The notes under the pieces are model-generated. The model was not told the origin of the DNA. It did not search any database and was given only the letters and a program-made list of their open reading frames with translations. 24,080 bases of DNA from Bacteroidaceae bacterium. GTDB taxonomy: Bacteria; Bacteroidota; Bacteroidia; Bacteroidales; Bacteroidaceae. Below, piece after piece: positions 1 through 8,623 of the stretch; position 1 is the stretch's first letter; each line of letters opens with the position of its first letter. Location of the stretch: contig JAFYMV010000262.1 of the NCBI GenBank assembly GCA_017548225.1, positions 1 through 24,080 of the forward strand. Direction: 5' to 3'. Both the position numbers and the translations under genes were made by a program.

Positions 1-1218
1 TAAGCTATCCTTATCAATTCTTGCCACTTCCTTGGTTGCATGGGTATACTCATTAAGGGCAGCATTCTCATCTCCAGTATAACCACCGACTAGATTTTCT
101 CCCTCTACGCGAATAGAGTCGTGCCAGCACTTCAACGGATTGTAGTTAACCTCATCAACAATATTAAGCGTACCATTACTCAAAGCTATTGTTGTAGCGC
201 CATTGTATAATGCCTTTACCTCATCACCTCCAAAAGTAAGAGGATTATAAGTAGATGAAAGATAATAATTCGAAACTAATGTGTCATAAGGGACTTTCGG
301 ATTGTCGTTCTTGTATCTCTTATTTACTTTGTCACTAAATACCAAGTTACGACACATAAATTCCTTAACAGTTGCCTCCTTAATAGAATCAACATCTTTA
401 AAATCCTCAGCATAGTCAAAATACTGCTCCGTCATTTCATACATTTCGTTCCATGCCTTATCAGTCAGCGCAAACATAGTGTACGAACTATCCTCACGGT
501 TCAACTGACCAAGGCTATTAAACCAAGGGCATGTTACTGTCCAAACTGTATCAAGAATGGGTTGCACACCATCCTCTGCCGGGCCCAAAACACTGGCTCC
601 CTTATTCACCTCTCTCTTATAGTCCTTTACCAAGAAGCTATATAGAGAAGACAAAGACCCTTCCTTAGCCAACTGCTCCCAAATATTAGCAGTAAAGTTG
701 GCATATCCGTCAATCTTGTGAAGGACACCATTCTTCGCGGGAAGATTTTTTTCTTCCAAGGCAACACCTTTGAAAGTAAACTCACCCGACGCATTTTCAA
801 AACGGATATACTTGCCATTGAGCATTTTAATCAAATTATCATCATCCAATTTGCCTCCAGCTACATGGCTATAATCGGCAATATGGTTTTCCACCAACTC
901 CTTACGATACTCATCACGCAAAGCCTTATCGTTCACTGCAGGTAAAGCAGAATGAGTGTTGAAGAATTCCGCATTATTAGTAGGTGCCCACACTGTATAA
1001 TATCGATTTTTTTGTAACAGTGTGTCATAACCTGTAACATGGAGAAATTCCGCGAACTTTGTCAACTCAGGATCATTCTCAATCACATCCCATAATGTTT
1101 GATCTGAGTTCAGATCAGAATTGGGCTGATAGTGTTCCTCCCAAACATCGGTACACGCAGTAATTGCCAAAGCAGCAATACCGCAAGCCAATGTTGATAT
1201 GATATTTTTTCTTTTCAT
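1..1218 (-). CDS. FAS1 (fasciclin)-domain lipoprotein, C-terminus beyond window
   Basis: This gene is open at the left edge; 406 codons from ATG at 1218 are in the window and no stop is reached. The N-terminus (MKRKN...LAITAC) is a lipoprotein signal peptide with the likely lipidated Cys22. Residues about 36-150 resemble a FAS1 module: a helix-rich start (TLWDVIENDPELTKF), then YYTVWAPTNNAEFF, matching the 'FAPTNxAF' strand of the family, and the closing GVLHKIDGYANF, matching 'NGVIHxID'. A second, more diverged FAS1-like module follows (about 155-300, with SYTMFALTDKAWNEM). FAS1 domains generally mediate adhesion or protein-protein contact. The start lies 30 nt after the stop of the preceding FAS1 gene, so it is the fifth gene of the SusCD operon. 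Surface exposure is inferred from its SusCD neighbours. The ligand is unknown. Confidence 0.85.
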   Translation of the reverse strand, partial: MKRKNIISTLACGIAALAITACTDVWEEHYQPNSDLNSDQTLWDVIENDPELTKFAEFLHVTGYDTLLQKNRYYTVWAPTNNAEFFNTHSALPAVNDKALRDEYRKELVENHIADYSHVAGGKLDDDNLIKMLNGKYIRFENASGEFTFKGVALEEKNLPAKNGVLHKIDGYANFTANIWEQLAKEGSLSSLYSFLVKDYKREVNKGASVLGPAEDGVQPILDTVWTVTCPWFNSLGQLNREDSSYTMFALTDKAWNEMYEMTEQYFDYAEDFKDVDSIKEATVKEFMCRNLVFSDKVNKRYKNDNPKVPYDTLVSNYYLSSTYNPLTFGGDEVKALYNGATTIALSNGTLNIVDEVNYNPLKCWHDSIRVEGENLVGGYTGDENAALNEYTHATKEVARIDKDSL

Positions 1219-1248
1219 ATTGAAATAGATGTTTTTCGTTATCTACTA

Positions 1249-3330
1249 TTATTTACGGCGGTCCTCCACAGAGATGTTCTCATCACGCAAGTAGTTGGTT
1301 GGAACAATCTCAAAGTAATCATGCATAAACTGTGACTGACCATCATCCGTATCAAGCACATTCTTAAAGCGCAGCCAGTGTGTACCAGCGGTCAAGAACT
1401 TGGTAGCGATTACCGCACGCAAGCAAGTAGCCGAAGTCCAAGCTGTATTTGACTCATTATCATAGAATGATGTGGGACCTCTCAAATAGCCACGGTTCTT
1501 CATATCCTTCTCGTTAGCTGCTTCATCTTCTGGGCTCTTCAACTCATCAGCTTTAACCCAACCGATCTTAGGATTGGTACCATCAATACGCAAATCAATA
1601 GGCAATCCCGTTACTTGGTCATCCAAATAAACCTGAACCATATGACGCCACTGAGAAGCCGAATAACCCATACGGATCTCGTAAGTTCCCGCAGGTACAG
1701 GCGGCAGACGATAAGCAAAGTCAAAGAATCCCAAAGCCATCATCTCATCACCCTGATAGTTATGCCATACATGGTGCGGAGCAAGATAGAACAAACGAGT
1801 ATCATCAGTATATACCTTTACATTCTTACAATATGTGTGAGGAATGAATACGGCACCATCACTATTAAGCATAGAGCCATACTTCCAACGAATGTTACTA
1901 TTGGTCAATTCTGATAGAAGCGCTGATACATCAAAACGCATAATGCAGTAAAGAACATGCGCGCTCATGATATCCTCATCATAAACTAGGACATCCTCCA
2001 ATACATTCAATGAGCCATTCAAAGCCTCCTGGTTGAAAGTTTCGTGACGAGCATCCAGTTTTTTAAAGTCGTTAGGAGCAACTACACCAATATTCTGTCC
2101 TTGACCATCTGATGCATAGTTCAACAAGATCTTACCTTGAGGGAACTTGCGATCACTACGAGGCATGGTAACCTTCAAGATACGATTGTTCATGGTAACA
2201 TAGTACTCTACACGGTCAGAACTATTGGGGAAGTCCTTTTCAGAATCAAATTCTCCACCATTACCACTTGCCTTAATGTTATAACACACCAAAGACTCAT
2301 AAGGAATCTTTCTATCAAGAAGGTGGTAAGCCACAAACTGATTTACAGGATTACTTGGATTGGTATAGTCAGTACAGTTATGATCGACCTTGATGGGCTC
2401 CCAATCGTTCTTCTCTTCATTATACTTCCATGCGGGAGTTCCATCCTTATACCACTCCTTACATTTGCTCTCCAATTGGCTGAATTTCTCGATACCAAAT
2501 TTTTCCTTGAGCAATGCGTTAGGCTCAATAAATGCAGTGTAGCCAAAATAACGATTGGCGGGATAGTTGGCATCTTGTGTAGAACGAATACTCTTCACAA
2601 TCTTATCACCCTCAGTATAGTTAGGGTCATCTCTGCCCACCATCTGCTGAGCATATCCAGTCTTCTCCAATGCTTCGTAGAAGATACTGAAATAGTCATA
2701 CTCCTTAATTTGAGCAGCAACGCCCAAAGTTGAAGGATTAAGTACACCTGAGATTGCATGAACAACACCATTCTCAACCTCCTCTTCATACAATACAGGA
2801 GCTGTACTGTTAATCAACGCAACAGGCTTGTTATCAATAGTATCAAACTCAAGAGTAAGATTTCTATCGTTCATATTGGCATCGGGTATCTGATTACCAA
2901 TCAAATCAACACCTAGGTACATCTTCGGCAAGATATGATTGCGAGCTATCTCTATACATTTCGCTTTAGAGAGTTCGCTAAGTTCTGCAGAATACACACC
3001 TGTATCGATAGTATCACCAGACTCCACCGAATTCCAATAAATTTCACTCTGCTCTTTGAGGAAAGATTCCACAGCTGCGTTGGTCGGAGCAAAACAAGTA
3101 TACTGACCGTATGCTTTCATCAAACCGAGGCACTCACCACGAGTCAAGATATCCACAAAGCTACTAAAGTTGCTTCCTTCGTCAGACTCAAGATAGGTAG
3201 CAATAGTCTTTCCCACGAAAGTAAATCTCGCTCCCTCTTCAATATGCTCCTGACAACTGCTCAGTGCCCATACCGAAGCAATGGCAATGACTGCTAATTT
3301 AAACTGTATAGGTTTCATCGTTTTCTTCAC
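1249..3330 (-). CDS. FAS1-domain lipoprotein with extra C-terminal domain
   Basis: A 693-residue predicted lipoprotein; the signal peptide ends in WALSSC (Cys26). FAS1 module 1 spans about 50-200: FSSFVDILTRGECLGLM, then YTCFAPTNAAVESFL, then GVVHAISGVLNPS. Module 2 spans about 205-350 (YFSIFYEALEKTGYAQQ, and YFGYTAFIEPNALLKEKF at the APT position). The remainder is not FAS1-like. Its last 150 residues contain PPVPAGTYEIRMGYSASQWR, a run on a displayed ligand-like linker, and a late strand THWLRFKNVL, which looks like a beta-sandwich of the carbohydrate-binding or discoidin-like kind; this fold guess is weak. The gene begins 8 nt after the susD-like stop and is clearly co-transcribed with it. 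It probably sits on the cell surface as an accessory of the SusCD pair. The start could also be Met5; both give a valid signal peptide. Confidence 0.88.
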   Translation of the reverse strand: MKKTMKPIQFKLAVIAIASVWALSSCQEHIEEGARFTFVGKTIATYLESDEGSNFSSFVDILTRGECLGLMKAYGQYTCFAPTNAAVESFLKEQSEIYWNSVESGDTIDTGVYSAELSELSKAKCIEIARNHILPKMYLGVDLIGNQIPDANMNDRNLTLEFDTIDNKPVALINSTAPVLYEEEVENGVVHAISGVLNPSTLGVAAQIKEYDYFSIFYEALEKTGYAQQMVGRDDPNYTEGDKIVKSIRSTQDANYPANRYFGYTAFIEPNALLKEKFGIEKFSQLESKCKEWYKDGTPAWKYNEEKNDWEPIKVDHNCTDYTNPSNPVNQFVAYHLLDRKIPYESLVCYNIKASGNGGEFDSEKDFPNSSDRVEYYVTMNNRILKVTMPRSDRKFPQGKILLNYASDGQGQNIGVVAPNDFKKLDARHETFNQEALNGSLNVLEDVLVYDEDIMSAHVLYCIMRFDVSALLSELTNSNIRWKYGSMLNSDGAVFIPHTYCKNVKVYTDDTRLFYLAPHHVWHNYQGDEMMALGFFDFAYRLPPVPAGTYEIRMGYSASQWRHMVQVYLDDQVTGLPIDLRIDGTNPKIGWVKADELKSPEDEAANEKDMKNRGYLRGPTSFYDNESNTAWTSATCLRAVIATKFLTAGTHWLRFKNVLDTDDGQSQFMHDYFEIVPTNYLRDENISVEDRRK

Positions 3331-3338
3331 AATATTGA

Positions 3339-5243
3339 TTAATTCTGTTCGTACAAATCCTCAACCTCATACACAGGGTTCTGCTCCAAGAGGTCATTGG
3401 TATTAATTTCGCGTTCCGCAATCGGGAAGAACAAACTGTTGACTTCCGACATTTTGGCCTTATAAGCATCCGCATTTGACTCATACTTATGAGGAATCAA
3501 GATGTCAAGCATTGACTGTGTACTACCGTCACGCAAAGCCTTACGCACAAGATCGTACCAACGCTTACCCTCAAAAGCCAACTCTCTTTGGCGTTCTTCA
3601 AGCACTAATGACAGCATTGCGTCAGCATTCTTGTAATTGTCGCTCTTCAAATCATCCTTAGGCTCTGAATATCCAACCCATTTTGAGCCATTGTGATAAC
3701 CTGTTTGAGAACGATTGTAAACCGCCTTCACCAAGTTGAATGCTTCATTCAAATCGCTATTCAGTAGGGCTAAAGCTTCAGCCTTCATCAACATGACATC
3801 GGTAATGCGATAAATAATCCAGTTTACATTTTTATCAATAACCTTCTTCCCGCCTGCAGTGTTAGAGGGGCAATAAGTATAGGTTATCTTACCAAAAGTG
3901 GTGGTTCCCTCCGTTTTTGAACGATCCTCGCTCCACGACATATAACCATACTTAATGATTGAGTACTTATCAATCTCCTCATTGTCCTTCTTCTGAGAGA
4001 GAATATAGTTTATGCGACGGAAATCCGAATGTTTGTAGATAGCACCTGTAATGTCAGCCTCAGCCATGTAACGCGGAGCTGAAAGAAGTGTAGTCACAAA
4101 CTTGGTGTCATCATAATATCCATAGAAAGTCGGGACCTCGCTATTGTAGTTCTGGTCAGTACTCAAGTGCTGTATTTCAAAAATACTCTCGCACAAACTA
4201 TTACCTTGGTTAAAGATGTGATCATACACAGGACGAGAAGTTCTATTCTTACCATTATTAGAGGTGTTGGGCAACTCATAGCCGCCTTTAGACTCTAAAG
4301 GATAAAGTATGGGATAATCATCGTGAAGTTCAAAACCAAGTCCTTCAAAATAACCCTTATTATCCTTTTCATAGTTCAAGATATACTGCATACGAGTATC
4401 AAGCACTGCATCGCAATACTCTACACATTGCTCATAGCAAGCCTGAGCCTCAAGTAACTGTGACGCACCAAGCTCTGGATTTTTCACTTCATTCAACTTA
4501 GCCTCATTCTGCAAGAACGCAGCCTTCCATAACAGTACATCAGCCATTATTGTTCTTACAGCATCCTTTGTGATGCGCCCCTTGTTATTTGCCGCATTGT
4601 CAAGGAAATTACCAGAAGTGAATACCATATCCTCAGCTCTCTGAAGATCTACCAAACAAGAGTCCAATACCTCCAAAGGTTCTGATTGAGGTTGATAGAG
4701 ATTCTGGCTATCATCAACCATAGCCGTTGTCATCAAAGGAACCCTGCGGAAGGTACGCACCAAATAGAAATGGCAGAGTGCACGAATAGCATACATCTCA
4801 CCACATACCATCTTCACATCACCAGGCGAGAAGTCTGGGTCCTTTACTTCAGGAGCAGACTCTAATACAAGATTACAAGTGTTGATGACTTTGTAGAATA
4901 CATTCCATGAGGCATAACCATTATTGGGAAGAAGGTTAGCTTCCATGATATACTTGATATCATTATTTCCACCATAGTTTCCCTCAACGATATTATCACT
5001 GCGCAATTCGCCCCATACTATCAGACGGTTCAAGAAATCTGAAGTTGTCATCAAACGATAACTCTCGGCCAATACGCTATTCACATCTCCCTTTGATTTC
5101 CAATAATCATCGCTGATAATTCTATCTGTAGGAGATATGGTAAGAAAATCCTCGCACGAGCAAGTCATAGCGACCAAGCTACCCAAGACAAGAATCTTGG
5201 TTGCATGGGCTATACGAGAAATCAAGTTCTTATAGTTTTTCAT
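3339..5243 (-). CDS. SusD/RagB-family outer-membrane lipoprotein
   Basis: A 634-residue SusD-type substrate-binding lipoprotein, the lid of a SusC channel on the outer face of the outer membrane. The signal peptide ends MTCSCEDFL; Cys30 is the likely lipidated residue, and CEDFLTISPTD is the standard mature start. Family hallmarks are the N-terminal helical stretch (DDYWKSKGDVNSVLAESYRLM), the TPR-like region with EMYAIRALCHFYLVRTF, the late segment WIIYRITDVMLMKAEALALL and the C-terminal EERQRELAFEGKRWYDLVR. Length fits the family (about 500-650). It starts 23 nt downstream of the SusC-like gene, its obligate partner. The substrate cannot be read from sequence: no glycoside hydrolase or peptidase is adjacent, so a glycan, peptide or other ligand are all open. 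Confidence 0.97.
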   Translation of the reverse strand: MKNYKNLISRIAHATKILVLGSLVAMTCSCEDFLTISPTDRIISDDYWKSKGDVNSVLAESYRLMTTSDFLNRLIVWGELRSDNIVEGNYGGNNDIKYIMEANLLPNNGYASWNVFYKVINTCNLVLESAPEVKDPDFSPGDVKMVCGEMYAIRALCHFYLVRTFRRVPLMTTAMVDDSQNLYQPQSEPLEVLDSCLVDLQRAEDMVFTSGNFLDNAANNKGRITKDAVRTIMADVLLWKAAFLQNEAKLNEVKNPELGASQLLEAQACYEQCVEYCDAVLDTRMQYILNYEKDNKGYFEGLGFELHDDYPILYPLESKGGYELPNTSNNGKNRTSRPVYDHIFNQGNSLCESIFEIQHLSTDQNYNSEVPTFYGYYDDTKFVTTLLSAPRYMAEADITGAIYKHSDFRRINYILSQKKDNEEIDKYSIIKYGYMSWSEDRSKTEGTTTFGKITYTYCPSNTAGGKKVIDKNVNWIIYRITDVMLMKAEALALLNSDLNEAFNLVKAVYNRSQTGYHNGSKWVGYSEPKDDLKSDNYKNADAMLSLVLEERQRELAFEGKRWYDLVRKALRDGSTQSMLDILIPHKYESNADAYKAKMSEVNSLFFPIAEREINTNDLLEQNPVYEVEDLYEQN

Positions 5244-5266
5244 ATCTTATAGTTTTTATTCCGTTA

Positions 5267-8200
5267 TTAGAATCCTAAAGTCAAAGACAATGTAAATGAG
5301 CGTGAGCGCGGTGTCTTTGAGCCATCGAAGGCGCGTCCCCAACCATCAGTACCAATCTCAGGATCCAAACCTGTATACTTAGAAAGGATGAATAGGTTGT
5401 TTGCTGATCCAGAGAGATACAACTGGTTGAGTCCATATTTCTTCAGCGCACTGGGATCTACCGAGTATGACAACTGCAAGTATGACATACGGAGGTATGA
5501 TGCATCCTCCAAGTAGCGATCACTACCTAACCAGTTATAACCTGTCTGATACAAGGCACGAGGCAAGCAAGGTTCATCAATACCATCACCTTCTTTTCTC
5601 CAACGCCAGTTAACAGCATAGCTCTGGTTGTTATTGGTATACATATTCTCCACATTCATACGAGCGGTATTGAGCACATCTACACCATAACGATAGGTGA
5701 ACTGTGTCTTCAACGAAAGACGCTGATACTGGAAGGTCAAGCCGAAACCACCCTGCATTTTCGGGTTAGAATTACCCAAGTATACGATATCCAACTGATT
5801 GATGTTACCGTCATGATTAATATCCTCATATCTAGCATCACCACCACGGAAAGCATAAGTTGCAGCACCATCATTATAGTTGTATACCATACGGAGAGGC
5901 TTACCATCTACACCATAAAGTGTATTTCCCTGATCATCACAAGCTACAGGATAATAATCATGCAACTGCTTGCCTTCGGGGAGCTTTGCTTCTGCAGCCT
6001 TCCAATCATCTACACTCCAAGTTGTATTGTAGTTGTAGTTATATACTCCCTTGTAACGGAATCCATAAAGCGATCCCAAAGGATTGCCAATCTGAATGCG
6101 CGCAAGATAAGAGCCATTGTTATAGTCAAAGTCCTTATTGGCATCTTTCAAGATACTGGGCTCCATGTAGTTAATGAGGTTAAAGTTCTGTGACAAGTTG
6201 GCATAAGCACTGATTGAGAACTTACCAATCTCAATAAACTTGTTACCATTGACATTCAACTCCCAACCATAGTTACGCACCTCACCAGTATTCTTATAGG
6301 CCAATGTTGTGTAACCTGTTGAAGAAGGAATGGCATATCCACCCATCAACTGATCTGAAGTAGTGTTGTCATAGTAGTTGAATCCACCAGTAAGCTTATC
6401 ATTGAAGAAACCGAAGTCAGCACCAAGGTTATACTCAGTCTTCTTTGCCCACTTGAGTCCAGTCAAAGTAAGACCATCCTGAGCCACTGATGTAACACCC
6501 ATATATCTACCGGTGGTATTGTATGTAGTGTAGTGCAGATACTCGCTACCAGGCTGCTGACCAGTCATACCCCATCCCGGACGGAACGAAAGCATACTCA
6601 ACTTCACTTTTTCCTTAGACCATTCCATCCAAGGCTCGTCAATGATGTTCCAACGGAATGACAAACCGGGGAAGTTACCCCAACGGTTCTCAGCACCGAA
6701 CTTGGTACTACCATCACGACGGAGTGTTGCAGTCGCACTATAACGACCTTCCATGAACGAATACACTGCAGAAGATGCAATACCTACAGAGCGCCACTGC
6801 CAAGTGCTTGTTGAACTACTTTCCAAATAAGTACCAGCAGTTGTACTGGTAATACCCGCAGGCACACCATAAGTACTTGAATACTGGCTATTACCATTAC
6901 CTGAAGTCATTTCAATCTGCGCCATCATGGTAAGCATGTGGTTTTCATTCTCGAAATGAGGAGTGAAAGTCAAACGATGGCGTGTATTGAACGACAAAGT
7001 CTTTTGGTCGTTTGCCGAACTTGCATTATAAGATGCATCAGCATAACCCTTTGTAGTCAAGCTGCTCGGACGATATGAACCATTAGACAATGTGCTAGCA
7101 TCCATATACACCATACCATAGTAGCGAAGCTGTGTCTCATCGTGGTCAAGACCAAGCAACTGATAATCAAGCGAAATCTGAGGAGATATACGATAGCTCT
7201 TTTCATTTCGCCAAGCCAGCATACCCATCGCTACAGGGTTGACCAAATTCTTTTGGTTACCATCAAAGATAGACGAAGCGCTCTGACGCATCAAGTAGTA
7301 GTCATCAGTCTCAATCTGTTTCTTGCCTTCCATATACTGGCTCTTGAGGGCCATATTAGGCATAATAATCTGAGCAGTTCCTAACAAACCTTCATAGTTC
7401 TGATCGTTGTTAGTATAGGTAAGAGAGAAGTCTGAAGATACCTTAATACGGTCAGACACGAAGTAGTCCAAAGCCATACGAGTGGTGAAGCGGTCAAGAG
7501 ACTGCTTAATAATCTGACCAGTCTGTGTATAGTATCCACCAGAAATACGGAATGTGGCCTTTTCACCACCACCGGTCAACGATATATTATGATCGTGTGT
7601 ATGACCATGCTTAGAAATCTCCTTTACCCATTCTGTATCATCGTCAAAGTTTGCATATTCTTCCCATGACATATCATAAGCCAACTCCTTAGCATCAGAA
7701 GCTGTGCTACTCTGCTTAGGATTGAAGTGCTCTTCCTTGAGCAACATGGTATAGTCACCACCATTAAGCAAGTTCAAGCCCTTAGGAATCCACGCATTGG
7801 TATAACGATATGAATAGTTAACCTTTGTCTTACCGCGTGTACCACGCTTAGTCTTAATCATGATAACACCATTAGAACCGCGTGATCCCCAAATCGCTGA
7901 CGCTGAAGCATCCTTAAGAACTTCAATGCTCTCGATATCGTCAGGGTTCACGGTCAACAACTGTGCAAATTTTTCTTCGTTGGCAGTAGAGAAATCGAAA
8001 TCCTCACCGTCAGGCATCTCGAAGATGTTGTCGTTTACTACAATCAAAGGCTCCTGGTTACCATTAATGGTAGAGGTACCACGCAAACGCATCTGTGTAC
8101 CCGAACCAAGGTCACCCGAGTTGAATACGATATCAAGACCCGCAATCTGTCCTTGCAAAGCCTCGTCCACAGATGAGAACGACAAACCTTCCATCTCACT

Positions 8201-8611
8201 CATCTTGAAAGTCTGCTTGGCCACAGAGACCTCACGCTCCAAGATGTTGAGACCACCCGAATTGGTTCTCGGCTTAGCTTGAATGATAACTTCTTCAATC
8301 AAGTTCTCATCCTTCATCACTACATCAAAGACTGTACGATCTCCAATCTCAAGAATTTCATCTTTAAAACCGACATAGGTAATCTTCAACTTATTCTTGT
8401 TGTTCTTTACAATCATAGTAAAGTTACCGTCAAAGTCCGTTGTGGTATGATTCACATAACGGTTGTCCTTATCCATCTCGACCACATTAACCATCATCAA
8501 CGGGCCCAAGGCATCGCTTACCTGACCAGAGATACGCTGCTGCGCGCTCAGTGATGTCACTGAAGCGATAAAGCAGAATGCCGACAATAAGATATATTTA
8601 TATACTTTCAT
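5267..8611 (-). CDS. SusC/RagA-family TonB-linked outer-membrane channel
   Basis: An 1114-residue TonB-dependent transporter for energy-driven uptake of a large ligand across the outer membrane. The signal peptide is residues 1-23 (SLSA|QQ). A carboxypeptidase-regulatory-like beta-sandwich follows (about 26-110, QRISGQVSDALGPLMMVNV ... ITYVGFKDE), then the plug (about 130-250), with the family signatures SVDEALQGQIAGLDIV, MRLRGTSTINGNQEPLIVVND and DASASAIWGSRGSNGVIMI. The rest is the 22-strand barrel, ending in the aromatic residue expected of barrel proteins (LSLTLGF). Residues 930-941 (DINHDGNINQLD) form an EF-hand-like calcium loop common in SusC extracellular loops. There is no N-terminal STN domain, so signalling to an anti-sigma factor is not expected. 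It lies 12 nt after the upstream FAS1 gene and 23 nt before the susD-like gene. Confidence 0.97.
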   Translation of the reverse strand: MKVYKYILLSAFCFIASVTSLSAQQRISGQVSDALGPLMMVNVVEMDKDNRYVNHTTTDFDGNFTMIVKNNKNKLKITYVGFKDEILEIGDRTVFDVVMKDENLIEEVIIQAKPRTNSGGLNILEREVSVAKQTFKMSEMEGLSFSSVDEALQGQIAGLDIVFNSGDLGSGTQMRLRGTSTINGNQEPLIVVNDNIFEMPDGEDFDFSTANEEKFAQLLTVNPDDIESIEVLKDASASAIWGSRGSNGVIMIKTKRGTRGKTKVNYSYRYTNAWIPKGLNLLNGGDYTMLLKEEHFNPKQSSTASDAKELAYDMSWEEYANFDDDTEWVKEISKHGHTHDHNISLTGGGEKATFRISGGYYTQTGQIIKQSLDRFTTRMALDYFVSDRIKVSSDFSLTYTNNDQNYEGLLGTAQIIMPNMALKSQYMEGKKQIETDDYYLMRQSASSIFDGNQKNLVNPVAMGMLAWRNEKSYRISPQISLDYQLLGLDHDETQLRYYGMVYMDASTLSNGSYRPSSLTTKGYADASYNASSANDQKTLSFNTRHRLTFTPHFENENHMLTMMAQIEMTSGNGNSQYSSTYGVPAGITSTTAGTYLESSSTSTWQWRSVGIASSAVYSFMEGRYSATATLRRDGSTKFGAENRWGNFPGLSFRWNIIDEPWMEWSKEKVKLSMLSFRPGWGMTGQQPGSEYLHYTTYNTTGRYMGVTSVAQDGLTLTGLKWAKKTEYNLGADFGFFNDKLTGGFNYYDNTTSDQLMGGYAIPSSTGYTTLAYKNTGEVRNYGWELNVNGNKFIEIGKFSISAYANLSQNFNLINYMEPSILKDANKDFDYNNGSYLARIQIGNPLGSLYGFRYKGVYNYNYNTTWSVDDWKAAEAKLPEGKQLHDYYPVACDDQGNTLYGVDGKPLRMVYNYNDGAATYAFRGGDARYEDINHDGNINQLDIVYLGNSNPKMQGGFGLTFQYQRLSLKTQFTYRYGVDVLNTARMNVENMYTNNNQSYAVNWRWRKEGDGIDEPCLPRALYQTGYNWLGSDRYLEDASYLRMSYLQLSYSVDPSALKKYGLNQLYLSGSANNLFILSKYTGLDPEIGTDGWGRAFDGSKTPRSRSFTLSLTLGF

Positions 8612-8623
8612 GATACCTTATAT

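Noticed and set aside
2137..2733. 198-codon plus-strand open frame inside the second FAS1 gene
   Set aside because: Antisense shadow of a clear lipoprotein gene; the product is an Ile/Leu-rich string without domain structure.
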